This document shows, one piece after another, positions 41,635-53,600 of a stretch of DNA of 64,000 nt. Position numbers and translations under genes: made by a program. The stretch's first letter is position 1, and each line of letters begins with the position of its first letter. This DNA is from Hirundichthys speculiger (Eukaryota; Chordata; Actinopteri; Beloniformes; Exocoetidae). Under the pieces are notes generated by a model. It searched no databases and was not told where the DNA came from. It worked only from the letters and a program-made list of their open reading frames with translations. Where the stretch lies: the NCBI GenBank assembly GCA_018398805.1, contig JAGFBZ010000911.1, positions 124,001 through 188,000 of the forward strand, written 5' to 3'.

Positions 41635-44600
41635 CTGCAGGAGACCAGGGTCAGTTCATCAGGGACCAGCAAGACCTTCACTGAAGACACACCTGAGACA
41701 CCTGTTCTGATGACGTCTACCAACATCTGGAACCAGGCTGAACATCCACCCATGACAGGAGCAGCAATAACAGGACACTGAAGCTCCTCCCATCAAGGAG
41801 ATCTCCTCAGGTGAGTCACAGGTGAACCGTTTCCCCCTGCAGGTCCAGACTGGACCCACTAATCCATCCTGGACTCAGTGAACCTGCAGAAACCTCCTGT
41901 TGGTGTTTTCAGGCTGACAGACATCTGCTGCTGATGTCACCCCCAGTCTTGTTACCAAGGAAACACCACATCCATGTTTCTGTGGTCCGCGACTTAAAAA
42001 CCAAGGAGGTGAACCGAACCCCTCGCTTCACAGTTCTGAGCTCCGAGACCCAACCAGACCAGACCAGACCAAACCAGGTCCAACCCAACCAGACCAGTTC
42101 CAAACAAACCAGACCAAACTAAACCAGGTCCAACCAGACCAAACCTGGTCAAACCAAGCCCAAACCAACCAGACCAGGTCCAACCAAACCAGACCCAATT
42201 GGGCCCAACCAGGCCCAACCAGACCAGGTCCAACCAAATCAGGCCCAATCAGACCAGGTCCAACCAAATCAGACCCAACCAGACTAGATCCAACCAAACT
42301 AGACCCAACCAGATCAGATCCAACCAAACTAGACCCAACCGGGCCCAACCAGACCAGGTCCAACCAGACCAAACTAAACCAGGTCCAACCAAACAAGACC
42401 CAACTGGGCCCAACCAGGTGCAACCAGGACTGACCAGACCAGGTCCAACCAGACCAAACCAAACTAAACCAGGTCCAACCAGGCCCAACCAGACCAGGTT
42501 CAACCAAACCAGACCCAACCAGATCAGATCCAACCAAACTAGACCCAACCGGGCCCAACCAGACCAGGTCCAACCAGGTCCAACCAGACCAAACCAAACT
42601 AAGCCAGGTCCAACCAGACCCAACCAGACTAGGTCCAACCAAACCAGACCCAACCAGGTCCAACTGGGCCCAACCAGACCAGACCCAACCAAACAAAACC
42701 AGGTCCAACAAGGCCAAACTAAAACAGGTCCAACCAGACCAGGTCCAACCAAACCAGGCTCAACCAGACCAGGTCCAAACCAGGTCCAACTGGGCCCAAC
42801 CAGGTCCAACCAGGCCCAACCAGACCTGGTCCAACCCAACCGGGCCCAACCAAACCAAACCAAACTAAAACAGGTCCAACCAGACCCAACCAGGCCCAAC
42901 CAATTCAATATAATTCATTTCTTTTATTTGTATAGCGTCAGTTACAATGTCAATTGTCTCTAGGAGCTTTACAGAGACCCAAAACATGACCCCCGAGCAA
43001 ATATGATTAACTAAAATTATAATATTAAATCCTAATCAAGGATAATGGCAGGTTAAAAAAAACTCCCACAGCGGGAGAAAAAAACCTTTAAGCCAAACAG
43101 TGGCAAGAAAAAACTCCACTTTAAGAGGAAGAAACCACGTCCAACCAAACCAGACCCAACCAGGTCCAACCAGACCAGGTCCAAACAAACCAGAGCCAAC
43201 TAGATCCAACTGGGCCCAACCAGGCCCAACCAGACCAGGTCCAACCCAAACAGACCCAACTGGGCTCGACCAGGTCCAACCCAACCGGGCCCAATCAGGT
43301 CCAACAAGGCCAAACTAAACCAGGTCCAACCAAACCAGACCAAACCAGGTCCAACAAGACCAGGCCCAACCAAATCCAACCAGACCAGGTCCAGCCAGAC
43401 CAAACCAGACCAGGTTCAATCAGACCAAACCAGACCAGACCCAACCAGGTCCAACCAGACCAGGTCCAACCCAACCAGACAGAACCAGTTCCCTGATCAG
43501 AGACCAGTTTAACCAGGTGAAGCAGTTTCAGGTACCAGACAGAACCAGTTCTGATCAGAGACTAGTTTAACCAGGTGAAGCAGTTTCAGGTACCAGACAG
43601 AACCAGTTCCCTGATCAGAAACCAGTTTAACCAGGTGAAGCAGTTTCAGGTAACAGACAGAACCAGTTCTGATCAGAGACCAGTTTAACCAGGTGTAGCA
43701 GTTTCAGGTACCAGACAGAACCAGTTCTGATCAGAGACCGGTTTAACCAGGTGAAGCAGTTTCAGGTACCAGACAGAACCAGTTCTGATCAGAGACCACT
43801 TTAACCAGGTGTAGCAGTTTCAGGTACCAGACAGAACCAGTTCTGATCAGAGACCACTTTAACCAGGTGTAGCAGTTTCAGGTACCAGACAGAACCAGTT
43901 CTGATCAGAGACCACTTTAACCAGGTGTAGCAGTTTCAGGTACCAGGGTTCGTCTCCTCTGAAGTGCTCTGCTGTCCAGCCACTGGTGTCTTTTACCGGA
44001 ACCATCCTGCTGTTGGTCAGGAGCAGGTGAGTGGTCTCGGCCACACCCACCAGGTCCACCTGGCAGGTAGAGACAGGTGTCATGATCTGCTGGTCCCAGT
44101 GGAGCAGGCGGGGTTAGTAGAGTCTGAATGGACGTGTACCAGTGTGGGGGTGTGGTGGGCTCCAGCAGACCCAGACTGATGTAGTTCTGTGCTGATGGGA
44201 GGTTCTGGACCGCAGTAATGTCCTGCTGCAGGTCCAGGTCCACCGACGAAGACCAGTCCACTGGGAAGACCCAGTCGGACTCCTGGAAGCTCCTGGACAG
44301 ACATCAGAACCATGGAGCTCAAAACCTCAGAGAGCAGACTCACCTTAACCCCCCCGTGATGATGTCATACAGGTGACAGCAGGTGAGGATGTCCGGTCGT
44401 AGCGCTGCATGCAGCAGACCGCAGGAGTGAAGCTGCCACACCAGCCGCAGCAGACCCACCACCTCACAACCAACCAGCAGCTCACTGGGGGTCGACTCCG
44501 TCAGCTCCTGGAACCGACACAAACGGGTCAGGGTCACATGGTCAGGGTCACATGGTCAGGGTCGCACAGGTCAGGAACTGGAAATACAAACATGAACCTG

Positions 44601-47600
44601 GAATTCAACGATCGAGAAGATCAGAGAAAAATAATATTACTGATCAGTTTATGATTCAGTCTCTAATCTGGAACACAAACTGAACTGGACAAAAACCAGA
44701 ACATTAATGATTAAACAGGAGGACCTGCACATCTACTGTTAGATATCTACGTTTAAACTAGAGGAGCTGCGGATCTACTGTTATATATCTACGTTCCATC
44801 TGGAGGACCTGCAGATCTGCTGTTAAATATCTATGTTTATACTAGAGGAGCTGCGGATCTACTGTTAGATATCTACGTTTAAACTAGAGGAGTTGCAGAT
44901 CTACTGTTAGATATCTACGTTTAAACAAGAGGAGCTGCAGATCTACTGTTAGATATCTACGTTCCATCTGGAGGACCTGCAGATCTGCTGTTAAATATCT
45001 ACGTTTATACTAGAGGAGCTGCGGATCTACTGTTAGATATCTACGTTTAAACTAGAGGAGTTGCGGATCTACTGTTAGATATCTACGTTCTATCTGGAGG
45101 ACCTGCAGATCTGCTGTTAGATATCTACGTTTAAACTAGAGGAGCTGTGGATCTACTGTTAGATATCTACGTTTAAACTAGAGGAGCTGCGGATCTGCGG
45201 TCAGATATCTATGTTTAACCTGGAGGACCTGCAGATCTACTGTCAGATATCTATGTTTAACCTGGAGGACCTGCAGATCTGCTGTCAGATATCTATGTTT
45301 AACCTGGAGGAGCTGCAGATCTGCTGTCAGATATCTATGTTTAACCTGGAGGAGCTGCAGATTTGCTGTCAGATATCTATGTTTAACCTGGAGGAGCTGC
45401 AGATCTGCTGTCAGATATCTATGTTTAACCTGGAGGACCTGCAGATCTGCTGTCAGATATCTATGTTTAACCTGGAGGAGCTGCAGATCTAGTGTTGGCA
45501 GATCTGTGGTCCAGACTCACCATGAACGGGTGGTCCTGGGGGGTGGTGTACATGGTGATGCAGCCGTCCAGAAACAGGAAACATCTGATCAGAGGAAGTC
45601 CTTCAGGACAGGACGAGCTCTTCTTCAAACGATGAAACTGATGAAAATCCCAGGGGGCAGAGCAGCTGTCTACCTGCAGCAGGAGACACCTGTTAGCACC
45701 AAGACTAGGACTAGGAGTTAAGCCAGCTCATCCCTGCATGAGCATCCATGTTCATGATGGTGGAGAAGTTTTTTAACGATGACACACCCCCACTCAGTGA
45801 AAGGGGAGGAGCTAAAAGACCTGACCAGACCTGATGCATTGTGGGATATACTGAGTGATCTGTGTAGGGATGACCTGCTCTTCTCTATATTCAGACACCG
45901 CTCCAGGATGGAGACCATGAATGCAGGACTACATAGACACTAGGGGGCGCTGGAGGGTCTCTGATCAACCCTCAGATTGGGTCCCTGGTTCTGGTTCAGA
46001 TAAACGCTCAGACTCACCTTGAGGAGGATGTACCAGTTCTCTGCAGCTCCTTTATAAATGGACCACCTGCCACTGTCCAGAACTCTGGAGTAGATGTGAA
46101 CCACGTCGCCCCCTGTTGGACAAAAGCAGACAGCTGACATCAGGGAGGAGTAACTGGTCCATTAGAAGGGGACCAGGACTGTCCAGGCCCCTCAGGACCA
46201 GTTCTGATCAGAACAGCAGCTCTCATTTATGGATCAACTGAGGACCCGGTTCTACAGGTGAAGCATGCAGAGCTGGTACCCAGGTGTAAAAAGCTGCGCT
46301 CCTCTACATCAGTAAGGGGGCGGGGCTCTGAATGCAAGTCTGGAGAGGAAGTGATGTCACAAAGCTCCAACAGCCGCCGTCGAACTTCCAGGTCACAGGG
46401 ATCTACGGCACCTGCAACAGGAGGAGAAACCAGAACCAAGCAGCTCAGAATCTGGACCTGCTGAAGTCTTTCCCAGCATGCCCTGCACTAACAGGGTCAG
46501 GGTCAAAAACCAGAATCTGTCCAGATCTGATGAAACCATTAAGAGAGAGGGTCTACCTGGGTCAGGTATACTGGATCCTGAATGAGATCTGATCCCAAAT
46601 CAGTCCAGATCTGATTCTGATTGAATCCCGGGTCACACTGGATCTGATTCAGATCTAGAGCCCATTCAAATCAGACACGGACCGATTCTCTTCTGGATCT
46701 GAAGATTTCACAATCTCAGATGGTTGCTGATAACATCTAGCCCAGGGGTATTCAACTAAAATTCAAAGAGGTCCGGTTGGAGAAAATTTCCTAAAGCAAA
46801 GTTACAGAACACCATAATGTCATAACGTTATGATTTGTGTGATATATACTAAAGTAGCCTAGTAGTTGTATCAACATCTGCATGTAATCAACATCTGATC
46901 AAATAAAGAAAGTAGAATTCAAAAACATTTTGACAGTATTTATTGTCACTTAACATTAAACCAGACAGATTTGAATTTAATAATTAAAATAGAGAAAATC
47001 TTTTTTTTGGAAAAATTGTGCATTATAGAAGAAAGTATTTAATTTTAGAAAAAGTAAAAGTGAAGCAACAGCTTGAATATTCCTTAACTTCTGAAAGTTA
47101 AACTTAACTGAAAGTTAAACTCCTTTAACTTTCACATCCTAACAGTCTCAACTAATTTGAAAATAACAGCTGAACAGTCATACAGTTTCTCTTTCTTTCC
47201 TTCTTTTCTCACTCTCCACACTTTTTGTTGTTCAGTGAGAGAACTGAGCTCGAGCTTGTCCTGTCAGGATTTTAAACCTGGGCTGGAATGGTGTTAAGGC
47301 CGTTCTCATACACATGTGCAGGTGCTCATTAGTGAGCCTGGAATGATATTTAGTTTTAATTATATTCATTGTGGAGAAAGCTGCCTCACAGCTGTATGTG
47401 GAGCCAAACATGGTCAAGATGTACAGGGCTACTTTCCTCAGACCTGGGAAAGCTGTCTCAGGGACCATTTGGAGCCAGAAAGTGGCAGGGTCAGTTCTTA
47501 CAAACTGCTCTTTCAGGGCCACATCTGCTTGGAGATCAACCAGTTGCATCTGGAGAGGCCCAGCATTTGCCCACTTGAAGTGCTGTGTGACTTCCTTTGA

Positions 47601-50600
47601 GAACTCCCTGAGCTCCTCCAGGACCCTCAGTGACGAGTGATGACCAGAGTTCAGCAGCGAGTGGAAGAACCTCCTCCAGGTCCTGGTGTAGAGGTCACTG
47701 CAGGAGACCAGGGTCAGTTCATCTGGGACCAGCAAGACCTGCACTGAAGACACCACCTCCCAACCAACCAGCAGCTCACTGGGGGTCGACTCCGTCAGCT
47801 CCTGGAACCGACACAAACGGGTCAGGGTCACATGGTCAGGGTCACATGGTCAGGGTCGCACGGGTCAGGAACTGGAAATACAAACATGAACCTGGAATTC
47901 AACGATCGAGAAGATCAGAGAAAAATAATATTACTGATCAGTTTATGATTCAGTCTCTAATCTGGAACACAAACTGAACTGGACAAAAACCAGAACATTA
48001 ATGATTAAACAGGAGGACCTGCACATCTACTGTTAGATATCTACGTTTAAACTAGAGGAGCTGCGGATCTACTGTTATATATCTACGTTCCATCTGGAGG
48101 ACCTGCAGATCTGCTGTTAAATATCTATGTTTATACTAGAGGAGCTGCGGATCTACTGTTAGATATCTACGTTTAAACTAGAGGAGTTGCGGATCTACTG
48201 TTAGATATCTACGTTTAAACAAGAGGAGCTGCAGATCTACTGTTAGATATCTACGTTCCATCTGGAGGACCTGCAGATCTGCTGTTAAATATCTACGTTT
48301 ATACTAGAGGAGCTGCGGATCTACTGTTAGATATCTACGTTTAAACTAGAGGAGTTGCGGATCTACTGTTAGATATCTACGTTTAAACTAGAGGAGCTGC
48401 AGATCTGCGGTCAGATATCTATGTTTAACCTGGAGGACCTGCAGATCTACTGTCAGATATCTATGTTTAACCTGGAGGACCTGCAGATCTGCTGTCAGAT
48501 ATCTACGTTTAAACTAGAGGAGCTGTGGATCTACTGTTAGATATCTACGTTTAAACTAGAGGAGCTGCGGATCTGCGGTCAGATATCTATGTTTAACCTG
48601 GAGGACCTGCAGATCTACTGTCAGATATCTATGTTTAACCTGGAGGACCTGCAGATCTGCTGTCAGATATCTATGTTTAACCTGGAGGAGCTGCAGATCT
48701 ACTGTCAGATATCTATGTTTAACCTGGAGGACCTGCAGATCTACTGTCAGATATCTATGTTTAACCTGGAGGAGCTGCAGATTTGCTGTCAGATATCTAT
48801 GTTTAACCTGGAGGACCTGCAGATCTAGTGTTGGCAGATCTGTGGTCCAGACTCACCATGAACGGGTGGTCCTGGGGGGTGGTGTACATGGTGATGCAGC
48901 CGTCCAGAAACAGGAAACATCTGATCAGAGGAAGTCCTTCAGGACAGGACGAGCTCTTCTTCAAACGATGAAACTGATGAAAATCCCAGGGGGCAGAGCA
49001 GCTGTCTACCTGCAGCAGGAGACACCTGTTAGCACCAAGACTAGGACTAGGAGTTAAGCCAGCTCATCCCTGCATGAGCATCCATGTTCATGATGGTGGA
49101 GAAGTTTTTTAACGATGACACACCCCCACTCAGTGAAAGGGGAGGAGCTAAAAGACCTGACCAGGTCAGGGTCAGACGAGGTCAAGGTCAGACCCCCCCA
49201 TCCACTCACATTTATACCTCACCGATCTTCCTCTATATTTGTCTGTTTTTATTTTTTCCTCTCAGGTGCAGTACATGATGGTCCAGATGTTTGACCCGTG
49301 ACCATTGATGAAACTGCTGTTCCTGATGCATTGTGGGATATACTGAGTGATCTGTGTAGGGATGACCTGCTCTTCTCTATATTCAGACACCGCTCCAGGA
49401 TGGAGACCATGAATGCAGGACTACATAGACACTAGGGGGCGCTGGAGGGTCTCTGATCAACCCTCAGATTGGGTCCCTGGTTCTGGTTCAGATGAACGCT
49501 CAGACTCACCTTGAGGAGGACGTACCGGTTCTCTGCAGCTCCTTTATAAATGGACCACCTGCCACTGTCCAGAACTCTGGAGTAGATGTGAACCACGTCG
49601 CCCCCTGTTGGACAAAAGCAGACAGCTGACATCAGGGAGGAGTAACTGGTCCATTAGAAGGGGACCAGGACTGTCCAGGCCCCTCAGGACCAGTTTTGAT
49701 CAGAACAGCAGCTCTCATTTATGGATCAACTGAGGACCCGGTTCTACAGGTGAAGCATGCAGAGCTGGTACCCAGGTGTAAAAAGCTGCGCTCCTCTACA
49801 TCAGTAAGGGGGCGGGGCTCTGAATGCAAGTCTGGAGAGGAAGTGATGTCACAAAGCTCCAACAGCCGCCGTCGAACTTCCAGGTCACAGGGATCTACGG
49901 CACCTGCAACAGGAGGAGAAACCAGAACCAAGCAGCTCAGAATCTGGACCTGCTGAAGTCTTTCCCAGCATGCCCTGCACTAACAGGGTCAGGGTCAAAA
50001 ACCAGAATCTGTCCAGATCTGGTGAAACCATTAAGAGAGAGGGTCTACCTGGGTCAGGTATACTGGATCCTAAATGAGATCTGATCCAAAATCAGTCCAG
50101 ATCTGATTCTGATTGAATCCCGGGTCAGCCTGCATCTGATTCAGATCTAGAGCCCATTCAAATCAGACACGGACCGATTCTCTTCTGGATCTGAAGATTT
50201 CACAATCTCAGATGGTTGCTGATAACATCTAGACCGATTCAGAGTCTGATATGAATCAGTTCTGAACCGGATTGGACTGAATCAGATCTAGACAGATTCA
50301 GGATCAAATCAAAACCAGATGTCAACCATTCTGGATTAGCAGTCTCAGATCTGGACCGGGTCAGATGTAAACCAGAACTAGAGCTGTGTGTGTGTGTGAT
50401 CAGAATGAGAGCTGGATCTGGTTCTGGGTTTGATCTGGACCAGTATGTTGTGGTTTGTGTTTTCATCAGTAAACCGTCAGGTTTCTGTTCAACGTTAAAC
50501 TTTAATCTGGTCTGACAGGAACAAACTGGTTTTTGGTTTCAAGAAAGGCTCCATACAGGCCTGATCAGACTCCTCCTGGTCCTGGTCCAGCTGGTCCTGC

Positions 50601-53600
50601 TGGTCCTGCTCCTGGTCCAGCTGGTCCTGCTGGTCCCGCTCCTGGTTCTGCTGGTCCAACAGACTACAGTTCCCAGTGGACAGTCCTCCCAGGGAGCTCG
50701 GGGATCCGGCCTCCAGCTCCTCTCTGTGTTTGGTAGAGAGGTTCTGGGAACCAACCGGGGGACGAGAGTCTGGCCCGGTCTGGAGGTCCCTGGTGGTCGG
50801 TCTCTGACCTGATAAAAGCTTGGACATTCAACTCTGAAACCAGCACCTGGGGCAGAACCAGAGTCCAAACAGAACAAAAACACGACACTGAGATGACAGA
50901 CCAGAGGGACCAGCTGGTTCTGCTGAACCAGCACCAACTCACCATCACCGGTTCTGATCAGAGCAGCAGTTCTGTGATGCCGGACCTGGTCTGAGCAGAA
51001 ACCCAACAAAGACAGACTTCAGTCAAACCAGAGGAAGGAGATGACCTTTCACAATAAAACACCAGCAGAGGCTGGCGGGAGAAACAGAGTCTGAACAGGT
51101 GCAGCTCACCTGAGAGGGTTTGGACGAGCCGGCGCCACCTGAGGGACAAAACAGAGGGTCAACAGATGACCGAGAGACGACCGACAGACAGTCAGACAAC
51201 CAGACGACCAACAGATGGTCAACGGACGACCAACAGGTGACCGACCAGTTTACAGTCGACACTGGAGCTTTAAAGACCAGTTCCAGGACTGCTGGTTCAA
51301 CTGGTACGAAACCAAACCAAGTCACATGACATCAGGACCCCTGAATAAGAAGTTCACAGAATAAAGGCATTCATTTACTAAAGAAGAGGGTTAAGGCAGG
51401 TTAGTTGGGTCGGTTAGTTGGGGTTAAGGTAGGTTAGTTGGGCAGGTTAGTTGGAGTTAAGGCAGGTTAGTTGGGCAGGTTAGTTGGGGTTAAGGTAGGT
51501 TAGTTGGGTAGGTTAGTTGGGCAGGTTAGTTGGAGTTAAGGCAGGTTAGTTGGGTAGGTTAGTTGGGGTTAAGGTACATTAGTTGGGGTTAAGGCAGATT
51601 AGTTGGGCAGGTTAGTTGGGTAGTGTTATATATTGGTTTGATTAATGACCTCTAACGGCCACCGTTGATCTGTAACGTGATGTTACATACAACCGTCACT
51701 AGAGGGCATTCTTGTATCAGAGTTGAAGTCAAGTAAATAAAGAAGAAGACCTGCCTGGCAAACAGAAGTGACTCGTGATTATATTGGTCTATAGTATAAG
51801 TAGGAGAAATATCTATAAGACACAATAAAGTGGCGACGAGGATAAAGCGGCGGATGCGTGTATCCTGTGCTCACGAGGAAGAGGACTTTGAGCGAGTGTT
51901 TGTTTTCCGACTCTTTTGCTGTGCCTGTCGGAGGTTAGCAGGAAAGCTAACTAGCTTCACCGTCAAGGACGCACCGAGCCAGCGACTGTAAACAAAGAGC
52001 CGTGAGTACAGTGAATGGAAACCGGAACAGTAACTTGCCAACAGAGCTAAAATGGCTGGACTGGTCGGCAGTGTCGGTCCCTACGATGAGAGGGAAGAAC
52101 AGTGGAGCTCTTATACAGAGCGTTTTGATTGCTTTGTCCAGGCAAACGGCATTGATGATAACAAGCTTGTGCCGACATTTTTGAGCGTGATGGGGCCGAA
52201 GACGTTCAACTTGCTGCGTTGTCTGGTTCAGCCTGTAAAGCCCGTGACCAAAAGCTATGATAGCATAGTGGCTACCTTAGCAGCTCACTTCGCACCGAAG
52301 CCCCTGCTAATTGCTGAACGTTTTCGCTTCCATAAGAGAAATCAAGAGGAAGGAGAGTCTGTAACAGTGTTTGTGGCTGCATTACGGAAACTAGCAGAAC
52401 ATTGTGAGTTCGGGAATGTGTTGAATGACACAATCAGAGACAGACTCGTGTGTGGGCTGAGGAGTGAAGCGGCGCAGAAACGTTTGCTAACTGAAAGTGC
52501 ACTTACCTTGGAGAAAGCTATTGAAATCAGCGTGTCCATGGAATTAGCCGCCAAGGAATCTCATCAGCTCAATTCAAGTGCAAAACTCCACAAGGTCTCC
52601 ACAGAAGAAAAGGGAGCGCAGAGCAAATGTTACCGATGTGACAAAAGTGGACATTTTGCGGCAGAATGTTGGAGTAAGGACATTAATTGTAGGAAGTGTG
52701 GCAAAAAGGGGCACATTGAGCGTGCTTGTAAGAGCAAGGGAGCTGACAAGAAAGAAACCAAAACAATACAACCAGAAGCCAAAATACAGATTTAAAAAGA
52801 GACAGTCTGTGCATAACATGCAGCAAAGCCACACCACTGCTACGGGCAGCAGCTCATCAGATGAGGCAGCAGTGTATGTATTGTCAGTTACTGGAGGACC
52901 AGATGGATACTGGGTTTCTCCACTGCTGGATGGGCGGCCAGTGCGCATGGAAATTGACACAGGGTCAGCAGTCTCCCTCGTGCCTGAGACTGTTTATAAA
53001 GAGACTTTACAGCACATTCCCTTGCAGCCCTCCAGCCTCACTCTGAGAACCTACACCGGGGAGCCAGTTCCAACAAAGGGGCAAATTGATGTCACAGTCC
53101 AGGTAAATGGCCAGACAGCTAAACTACCACTGTATGTAGTTAAAGGAAATTTCCCCTCACTGTTGGGCCGTTCTTGGCTTAAGAAGATCACATTGAACTG
53201 GCCTGAAATTCACATGCTGTGCAGAGGTGACACAAGTCTTTCAGCTATTCTGAGCAAACATGGAGAAGTGTTCAAGGAAGGACTAGGGAGCATGAAAAAC
53301 ATCACGGTCAAAGTGAATGTTAAGCCTGATAGCAGACCCAAGTTTTTCAAGGCAAGACCGGTTCCCTATGCAATAAAACCAAAGGTTGAAGCAGAGCTGG
53401 AATCCTTGATCAAGAGCGGAGTGCTGGAGCCTGTCAGCCAGAGTGACTGGGCCACACCAATAGTGCCAGTCATAAAAAAAGATGAATCTGTGCGGGTATG
53501 TGGAGATTTTAAAGTTACAATCAACCCGGTACTGGAAGCTGAACAGTACCCGCTGCCTCACATTGATGATCTGTTTGCTGGTTTAGCAGGAGGAAAAAAA

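Larger units (their letters stand above)
44480..46741. repeat. segmental duplication, left copy
   Basis: Near-identical to about 47756-50229: exons, the 45-bp array and flanking introns match, apart from indels. The left copy lacks a stretch of roughly 165 bp present at about 49163-49324. Confidence 0.92.
47756..50229. repeat. segmental duplication, right copy
   Basis: Second copy of the bub1b segment. It is attached to the bub1b 5' exons on its right and carries a deletion equivalent to about 41.7-44.48 kb of the left part. It has an uninterrupted ACATCTAGACCG where the left copy holds the hAT element. Confidence 0.9.

Noticed and set aside
42028..42963. Long Gly/Leu/Val/Trp-rich and Thr/Pro/Asn-rich frames on both strands
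   Set aside because: All derive from the CCAACCAGACC minisatellite in the last bub1b intron.
45211..45492. [14 protein letters not shown] leucine-rich-repeat-like frame (also at 48589)
   Set aside because: It is a 45-bp non-coding intronic array whose length happens to be a multiple of three.
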